Positions 6,966-11,727 of a stretch of DNA of 11,727 bases are shown here, piece after piece. Source of the DNA: an uncultured Clostridia bacterium (GTDB lineage: Bacteria > Bacillota > Clostridia > RGIG6154); contig CAKSDT010000058.1 of NCBI GenBank assembly GCA_934446135.1, forward strand, positions 1-11,727. Reading direction: 5' to 3'. The number at the start of each line of letters is the position of its first letter. Position 1 is the first letter of the stretch. The position numbers and the translations under genes were made by a program. The notes under the pieces are model-generated. The model made no database searches. It worked only from the letters and a program-made list of their open reading frames with translations, and had not been told where the DNA came from.

Positions 6966-7817
6966 TTATACTTCAACTCTGCCATGAAAAGAAGTAACTG
7001 CCTCCCCTGTCATTTTTATTCCTTCGCCGGTATAATTAATAACAAGTTCACCGCCTTTTAATTTTACGGTTACATCATCGCCCATATTACAGTAATTATT
7101 TTTAACCGCTGCCGCAACAGAAGCACACGCCCCTGTTCCGCAAGCAAGCGTCTCTCCGCTTCCGCGCTCCCACACACGCATCTCAAGTTTATTTTTATCA
7201 ATAACTTTTACAAACTCAACATTAACCTTTTCCGGAAACATTTTGTCATTTTCTATTTCCGAACCGTACTTCTCGATATTGAAATTCCAAAGTTCAAAAT
7301 CATCTGACACAAATATTACGCAATGCGGATTTCCCATATTTACCAATGTAAGCCTGTAAACATTATCACCGAATGTAAATTCCTTATTTATTACCGGCTC
7401 ACAATAATTGACAATTGCCGGTATTTTATCAGGTTCAAATACAGGTTTTCCCATATCAACAGTTGCACCTGTAACTTCATCGTTTTCAAAGTTAAGTTTT
7501 ACAGTTTTAATTCCTGACAATGTTTCAATTTTAAGCGGATTTTTTGAAGATATTTTATTGTCATGAACAAACTTTGCAACACATCTTATTCCATTTCCGC
7601 ACATTTTTCCCTCGCTTCCGTCTGCATTATACATTTTCATTTTTGCGTCGGCAACATCTGACGGACACACAATAATTAATCCGTCAGAACCAATTGAAAA
7701 ATGTCTTCTTGAAAGGCAAACAGCCGTTTCAAACGGATTATTAATGTGCTGCTTAAATCCATCTACATAAATATAATCATTTCCGCAACCGTGCATTTTT
7801 GTAAATTCAAGAATCAT
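6966..7817 (-). CDS. dapF: Diaminopimelate epimerase
   Basis: A 283-residue cofactor-independent epimerase that turns LL-diaminopimelate into meso-diaminopimelate for peptidoglycan and lysine. The two catalytic cysteines are visible: C73 in GKMCGNGIRC and C226 in GETLACGTGACAS. The N-terminal MHGCGNDYIYVD and the VNMGNPHCVIFV strand are family marks, and the length is normal. AAAGGA lies about 9 bases before the ATG. The gene starts 14 bases after asnB and ends 13 bases before dapL, so the three are one transcript. The pair dapF-dapL forms consecutive steps of one pathway. Confidence 0.97.
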   Translation of the reverse strand: MILEFTKMHGCGNDYIYVDGFKQHINNPFETAVCLSRRHFSIGSDGLIIVCPSDVADAKMKMYNADGSEGKMCGNGIRCVAKFVHDNKISSKNPLKIETLSGIKTVKLNFENDEVTGATVDMGKPVFEPDKIPAIVNYCEPVINKEFTFGDNVYRLTLVNMGNPHCVIFVSDDFELWNFNIEKYGSEIENDKMFPEKVNVEFVKVIDKNKLEMRVWERGSGETLACGTGACASVAAAVKNNYCNMGDDVTVKLKGGELVINYTGEGIKMTGEAVTSFHGRVEV

Positions 7818-7831
7818 ATCATCATTCCTTT

Positions 7832-9409
7832 TTAAATTCCGCTGGCACCGTAATTTGACAAAACTCTGGCAGACGGGTCGTTAACATCACAACCTTCCCA
7901 CTCTTTATTCGGCATCCAAAAATCTACAATCATTTCACTTTGACCGCTGTAATACTTTTCAAAAATTTCACGGTATAAAAGTGATTCTTTGGTAAAGGGT
8001 GCAGCGTGTTTATATTTTTTTCTCTTCTCTTCAAACTCTTCGTCCGAATAAAACTTTTCGGCATAATCCTTAAGATACCACACCATAGAATGTCCTACTG
8101 CATCCGAAAAAGCGGCTTTTTCACGATATAGTATCTCGTGCGGCAGATAATCTCCCTCAAAGGCATGTCTCAAAAGATATTTTCCCTTGTTATATTTGTT
8201 AAGTTTAATCTCAGGATCTATACTCATAACATATTCAACAAAATCAAGATCACCGAACGGAACTCTTGCTTCGAGTGAGTTAACTGAAATACATCTGTCG
8301 GCACGAAGCACATCATACATATGAAGTTCTCTTATTCTTTTTTCGGACTCTTTTTGAAATTCTTTTGCAGACGGTGCAAAATCAGTGTATTTATATCCAA
8401 ATAATTCATCTGATATTTCTCCCGTAAGCAAAACTCTTATATCTGTATTTTCGTGAATATATTTACAAAGAAGGTACATTCCCATACTTGCTCTGATAGT
8501 AGTAATATCATATGTACCCAGCATTTTTATTACATCTTCAAGAGATGATATTACAATATCCTTGTTAATTATTACTTCGGTATGATCGCTTCCGATATAG
8601 TCTGCAACCTGTTTAGCATATTTTAAGTCTATTGCATCCTCATCCATACCTATTGCAAATGTCTTTATCGGTTCCTTGCTTTCCCTTGCGGCAACAGCAC
8701 AAACAAGAGAAGAATCAAGTCCTCCCGAAAGCAGATATCCGACTTTTGCATCAGAAACAAGTCTTTTTTCAATACCCTTAACTAATTTATCACGAATATT
8801 TTTACATACAGTTTCCAAATCGTCACGGCATACTTCTTTGACTTTTGTCATATCTCTGTAACACACAAACTTTCCGCCTTTATAGTAATGACCGGGTGGA
8901 AACGGCATTACTTTTTTACAAATGCTCACAAGATTTTTAGGTTCGCTTGCAAAAACTATGCTTCCGGATTCATCAAATCCGTAATACAACGGTCTTATAC
9001 CGATAGGGTCCCTCGCAGCTATAAATTCTTTTTTCTTTGCATCATATATAATAAGTGCATATTCTGCGTCAAGCATTTTAAACATTTCTGTTCCATACTC
9101 AAAATACATTGGCAAAAGTATTTCACAATCCGAGCCACTTTTGAATGTGTATTTTTCAGAAAGTTTTTCCTTTATTGACTCAAATCCGTAAATTTCTCCG
9201 TTGCAAACAACATAACTGCCGTCTAAAGAAAACGGCTGCATACCTGTTTCATCAAGTCCCATAATTGCAAGACGGTGAAATCCCAAAATTCCGTTTCCGG
9301 TGTCAACTATTCTCGAACTATCCGGACCTCTTGAAACAGTTTCTTTAAAACCTTTCTTAAACAAAGCCAAAGGAGCACTGCCGTCACAGTAACCCATAAT
9401 TGAACACAT
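7832..9409 (-). CDS. asnB: Glutamine-hydrolysing asparagine synthetase
   Basis: A 525-residue two-domain amidotransferase that transfers the amide of glutamine to aspartate with ATP. The N-terminal class II glutaminase domain (about 2-190) begins MCSIMGY, with C2 as the nucleophile after Met removal. It keeps SRGPDSS, the glutamine-binding arginine (R46 in FHRLAIMG), CNGEIYG (69-75) and SGSDCE (91-96). The synthetase domain carries the PP-loop SGGLDSS (228-234) and the later LLTGEISDELFGYKY and NSLEARVPFGD motifs. Length is close to E. coli AsnB (554) and shorter than the about 630-640 residue B. subtilis AsnB and LtsA forms. GGAGG lies 7 bases before the ATG. An asparagine-type T-box lies directly upstream, which strongly supports true asparagine synthesis. 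dapF and dapL follow in the same unit. Confidence 0.95.
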   Translation of the reverse strand: MCSIMGYCDGSAPLALFKKGFKETVSRGPDSSRIVDTGNGILGFHRLAIMGLDETGMQPFSLDGSYVVCNGEIYGFESIKEKLSEKYTFKSGSDCEILLPMYFEYGTEMFKMLDAEYALIIYDAKKKEFIAARDPIGIRPLYYGFDESGSIVFASEPKNLVSICKKVMPFPPGHYYKGGKFVCYRDMTKVKEVCRDDLETVCKNIRDKLVKGIEKRLVSDAKVGYLLSGGLDSSLVCAVAARESKEPIKTFAIGMDEDAIDLKYAKQVADYIGSDHTEVIINKDIVISSLEDVIKMLGTYDITTIRASMGMYLLCKYIHENTDIRVLLTGEISDELFGYKYTDFAPSAKEFQKESEKRIRELHMYDVLRADRCISVNSLEARVPFGDLDFVEYVMSIDPEIKLNKYNKGKYLLRHAFEGDYLPHEILYREKAAFSDAVGHSMVWYLKDYAEKFYSDEEFEEKRKKYKHAAPFTKESLLYREIFEKYYSGQSEMIVDFWMPNKEWEGCDVNDPSARVLSNYGASGI

Positions 9410-9419
9410 ACCAAATCCT

Positions 9420-9664
9420 CCAAAATCTTTAATTCAGCATAATATATCATAGGGCAAGTGCTGTAACCTGCGGTGCCACCTAATTTTATACTATTTTCAA
9501 ACTTCTGTCAAAGCCTTTCCGATTAACGCACGGAACAACGGCGTACCTACTAAAATAATTTTTCAGTTTGCAACTCATCGGGTGTTATTCATGCAGGCTC
9601 ATTCTACGCGTATCTCACCATCACGCACTCTCTGTAAGCGAACTCCTGCACTACTTCTCCCGAT
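9420..9664 (-). promoter_or_regulatory. T-box riboswitch, tRNA-Asn type, upstream of asnB
   Basis: Read on the minus strand. Stem I is closed by AUCGGG (9664-9659) pairing with CCCGAU (9582-9577). AGUA (9655-9652) lies opposite the specifier loop, and a GCAGG/CCUGC helix (9649-9645 with 9597-9593) follows. The conserved AGAGAG (9633-9628) and apical GGUG (9619-9616) are present. The specifier loop reads AUGAAUAACA: AAC (9586-9584, Asn) is followed by the expected purine A. AGUAG (9551-9547) marks the stem II region. The T-box sequence AGGUGGCACCGCAGG is at 9481-9467. The antiterminator folds as UAGG/CCUA (9482-9479 with 9453-9450), a 7-base bulge UGGCACC, and GCAGG/CUUGC (9471-9467 with 9458-9454) around an 8-base loop. 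The bulge UGGC suits a G discriminator base, as in tRNA-Asn. I see no U-rich terminator before asnB. Confidence 0.93.
9483..9511 (-). promoter_or_regulatory. Possible internal promoter inside the T-box leader
   Basis: On the minus strand a perfect TTGACA (9511-9506) and TAAAAT (9488-9483, five of six) are separated by exactly 17 bases, just before the conserved T-box sequence. Transcription from here would begin near 9476, inside the T-box, producing asnB mRNA without stem I. The sequence match is direct; activity is inference, and AT-rich leaders can produce such matches by chance. Confidence 0.45.
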
Positions 9665-9680
9665 TCAAACGCTTTTAATT

Positions 9681-11417
9681 TTATTCTACATCCTGAAGAG
9701 CATCATAGCCCTCTTCACCTGTTCTTACTTTTACAACATTTTCAACATCATATACAAAAATCTTTCCGTCTCCGATGTGGCCTGTATATAAAACTTTCTT
9801 CGCTGTTTCTATAACAGTTCTTACAGGGATCTTACTTACTACAATGTCAACCTGTACTTTAGGAAGAAGTGTCGTTTCAACCGGTACACCTCTGTAATAC
9901 TCAGGTTTGCCTTTCTGCTGACCGCATCCCATAACATGTGAAACAGTCATACCCGTGATACCTAAAGATACCATTGCATTCTTAAGTGCATCGAATTTTG
10001 CTTCCTTACACAAAATTTCAACTTTTGTGAACTTAGGTTCGCCTTCTTTAGGTTGTTCTTTTCTTACCGCAGTCTCAACCGGAACTGCTTTCGAAACAGG
10101 AACCTCACCCAAAACTCCGTCATCGTCGCCTGTAAGTGTATCAGGTTCCATTGCTATTCCCGCATACGCTGTAAGCAAACCATGTTCAGAAATATCAAGG
10201 CCGGCAATTTCATCTGCCTTATCTGCACGAAGACCTATTGTTTTCTTAATAATAACGAATACTATAGTTATAACCACTGCCACATACAGAGCAACTGTTG
10301 CCACACCGAGTAACTGAATTCCTAAAAACTTAAATCCGCCGCCATAGAATAAACCCTTCATAACAGGAAATGCACCTGTTTCATCAGCGATACCGCCTGT
10401 TGAGAACAAACCTGTTAAAACTGTACCCAAGAGACCGCATAAACCGTGTACCGAAATTGCACCTACCGGGTCATCAATTTTTGCAACTTTATCAAAAAAT
10501 TCTACCGCCAAAACTATTACAATACCAAATATTACACCCATTATTGCTGCACCTAAAGGACTAACTGCATCACAACCTGCCGTAATACCTACAAGTCCTG
10601 CAAGTGCTGCATTGTATGTCATAGAAACATCAGGTTTACCGTAACGAATCCATGTAAACACAAGTGTTGAACAACATGCAAGTGCCGCAGCAAGGTTCGT
10701 ATTAAAGAATATAAGTCCGGCACGCTGAACCAAAGCATCAGTATCCATACCTACTGTTGACGCACCGTTAAATCCAAACCAACAGAACCAAAGAATAAAT
10801 ACACCAAGTGCCGCAACAGTAAGACTGTGCCCCAGAATTGCTCTGGGTTTACCGTCTTTGTCGTATTTACCGATACGAGGACCTAAGATTGCAGCACCGA
10901 TTAAGGCACAAATGCCGCCAACCATATGTACTGCAGTCGAACCTGCAAAATCATGAAATCCTAACTGTGCAAGCCAGCCGCCGCCCCAAATCCAATGTCC
11001 TGAAATAGGATAAATAAAGAGAGAAATTGCTGCCGAATAAATACAGTAAGCACTGAATTTTGTTCTTTCTGCCATTGCACCTGAATCTATAGTTGCAGAT
11101 GTCGCACAAAATACTGTCTGGAATATTGCATACGCCCAAAGAGGAACACCTTCAGGAAGAATTGAACTGTAATCACCCATAATCATAGGGTCCAGTTTAC
11201 CGAACAACGCTGTTCCTGATCCAAACATAATTCCAAATCCAACCAACCAAAAACAAGGAGTACCAATACAAAAATCCATAAGGTTTTTCATAAGAATATT
11301 ACCTGTATTCTTTGCTCTGGTAAAACCTGCCTCACACATTGAAAAGCCTGCCTGCATAAAAAATACCAATGCCGCACCTAAAAGTACCCAGATTGTATTA
11401 ACTGCACTAAAAGTCAT
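9681..11417 (-). CDS. Ammonium transporter with fused C-terminal PII (GlnK/GlnB) domain
   Basis: A 578-residue protein. Residues 1-400 form an Amt/MEP/Rh channel of about 11 membrane segments. The twin pore histidines are H164 (DFAGSTAVHMVGG) and H324 (ISVHGLCGLLGT), and LWFCWFGFNGAS is a family signature. A linker of about 60 residues rich in Pro, Glu, Val and Thr follows. Residues about 463-567 are a whole PII domain: KVEILCKEAKFDALKNAM, GITGMTV, the T-loop GQQKGKPEYYRG with Y508 at the place of the uridylylated Tyr51 of E. coli PII, LPKVQVDIVV, and the nucleotide-binding IGDGKIFVYD and VRTGEEG. Free GlnK normally plugs Amt from the cytosol, so fusion suggests a tethered gate. The ATG at 11417 was chosen over the GTG at 11426 because AGGAG lies 8 bases upstream and overlaps that GTG. 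It follows the glutamine synthetase gene by 33 bases. Confidence 0.95.
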   Translation of the reverse strand: MTFSAVNTIWVLLGAALVFFMQAGFSMCEAGFTRAKNTGNILMKNLMDFCIGTPCFWLVGFGIMFGSGTALFGKLDPMIMGDYSSILPEGVPLWAYAIFQTVFCATSATIDSGAMAERTKFSAYCIYSAAISLFIYPISGHWIWGGGWLAQLGFHDFAGSTAVHMVGGICALIGAAILGPRIGKYDKDGKPRAILGHSLTVAALGVFILWFCWFGFNGASTVGMDTDALVQRAGLIFFNTNLAAALACCSTLVFTWIRYGKPDVSMTYNAALAGLVGITAGCDAVSPLGAAIMGVIFGIVIVLAVEFFDKVAKIDDPVGAISVHGLCGLLGTVLTGLFSTGGIADETGAFPVMKGLFYGGGFKFLGIQLLGVATVALYVAVVITIVFVIIKKTIGLRADKADEIAGLDISEHGLLTAYAGIAMEPDTLTGDDDGVLGEVPVSKAVPVETAVRKEQPKEGEPKFTKVEILCKEAKFDALKNAMVSLGITGMTVSHVMGCGQQKGKPEYYRGVPVETTLLPKVQVDIVVSKIPVRTVIETAKKVLYTGHIGDGKIFVYDVENVVKVRTGEEGYDALQDVE

Positions 11418-11450
11418 CTTAATCACTCCTAAAAATATATATTCTCTAAA

Positions 11451-11727
11451 TTATCTTACACCGAAGAGCAAGTCACCGTATGTTGGGAACGGCCAATATT
11501 TAGAATCCGTAACTGTTTCTGCTTCATCAGCAACAACACGAAGTGCTGCCATTTTAGGTAAAATGCTGTCCCTTATAAATTCTGACTGCTTTGTAACATC
11601 ATCAATTGTTACAAACTCTGCGGTTGCCTTTTCAAGTTCTTCGCTTCTGTCATAAATAATATCTTCAAGTGTTGAAAGTTTTTCAATTATTGTACTTTCA
11701 TCACGGGACGATATTCCTGACTCAAGT
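11451..11727 (-). CDS. glnN: Type III glutamine synthetase, C-terminal 91 residues (5' end outside window)
   Basis: The frame is open from the right edge to a TAA at 11453-11451 and gives 91 complete codons. The ending ALRVVADEAETVTDSKYWPFPTYGDLLFGV is characteristic of the large hexa/dodecameric GSIII family (about 700 residues), which makes glutamine from glutamate and ammonia. The preceding LESGISSRDESTIIEKLSTLEDIIYDRSEELEKA stretch is the helical C-terminal region. Catalytic residues are outside the window. The gene lies 33 bases before the amt-PII fusion with no terminator between, so the two are likely co-transcribed, linking ammonium entry to its fixation. Symbol is given as used for type III enzymes; some databases simply use glnA. 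Confidence 0.9.
   Translation of the reverse strand, partial: LESGISSRDESTIIEKLSTLEDIIYDRSEELEKATAEFVTIDDVTKQSEFIRDSILPKMAALRVVADEAETVTDSKYWPFPTYGDLLFGVR

Noticed and set aside
6953..6985. An 11-residue N-terminal extension of DapL starting inside dapF.
   Set aside because: The internal ATG at 6952 has GGGAG at ideal spacing and matches the family's start; the extension would contain this ribosome binding site.
9423..9466. CAGCA...UGCUG inverted repeat as the T-box terminator.
   Set aside because: Five base pairs around a loop of about 20 bases followed by AAUUAAAG, not a U-run; it would not terminate transcription.
9955..10564. Three plus-strand open frames (64-120 codons) over the amt-PII gene.
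   Set aside because: They are shadows of the PII linker and channel coding sequence; the minus-strand protein is unmistakable.

Overview
The window looks like chromosomal DNA of a low-GC Gram-positive bacterium, most likely a member of the Clostridia. This rests on AT-rich coding DNA, strong purine-rich ribosome binding sites, a T-box riboswitch, a TRAP (MtrB) RNA-binding protein, a type III glutamine synthetase, and the LL-diaminopimelate aminotransferase (DapL) route to meso-diaminopimelate. I cannot name a genus. Every gene I can support is on the minus strand, so transcription runs right to left and the description below follows that direction.

Right part (11727 to about 5725), nitrogen and aspartate-family metabolism. 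The window opens inside the 3' end of a type III glutamine synthetase gene. An ammonium transporter follows, carrying a complete PII signalling domain fused to its C-terminus. Only about 17 bases after the transporter's stop codon, an asparagine-type T-box leader begins (about 9664-9420). Its specifier codon reads AAC and its acceptor-binding bulge is UGGC, which suits tRNA-Asn. It precedes asnB (glutamine-dependent asparagine synthetase), dapF and dapL, which are packed 13-14 bases apart and end at a clear intrinsic terminator (5725-5758). Together these genes take up ammonium, fix it into glutamine, move the amide to aspartate, and complete DAP synthesis for cell wall and lysine.

Middle (5727 to 4374). 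A single gene with its own promoter, abutting the preceding terminator, encodes a PLP enzyme of the Met_gamma_lyase/YnbB family ('aluminium resistance protein').

Left part (4316 to 1). A near-consensus promoter (4288-4316) drives a tight five-gene cluster: an EamA/DMT transporter, a SAM-dependent methyltransferase, mtrB (TRAP, the tryptophan-sensing RNA-binding protein), a DUF2007-like small protein, and valS (valyl-tRNA synthetase, cut by the window edge). The intergenic gaps are 1, 15, 9 and 19 bases.

The points most worth a second look are: the T-box lying inside what appears to be a read-through nitrogen operon, with no recognisable terminator and an overlapping promoter-like sequence; TRAP in an unusual operon with an Arg-to-Lys change at an RNA-binding position; and the Amt-PII fusion. 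I found no mobile elements, CRISPR arrays, rRNA or tRNA genes. I did not find a wholly new system; the novelty is in regulatory architecture.
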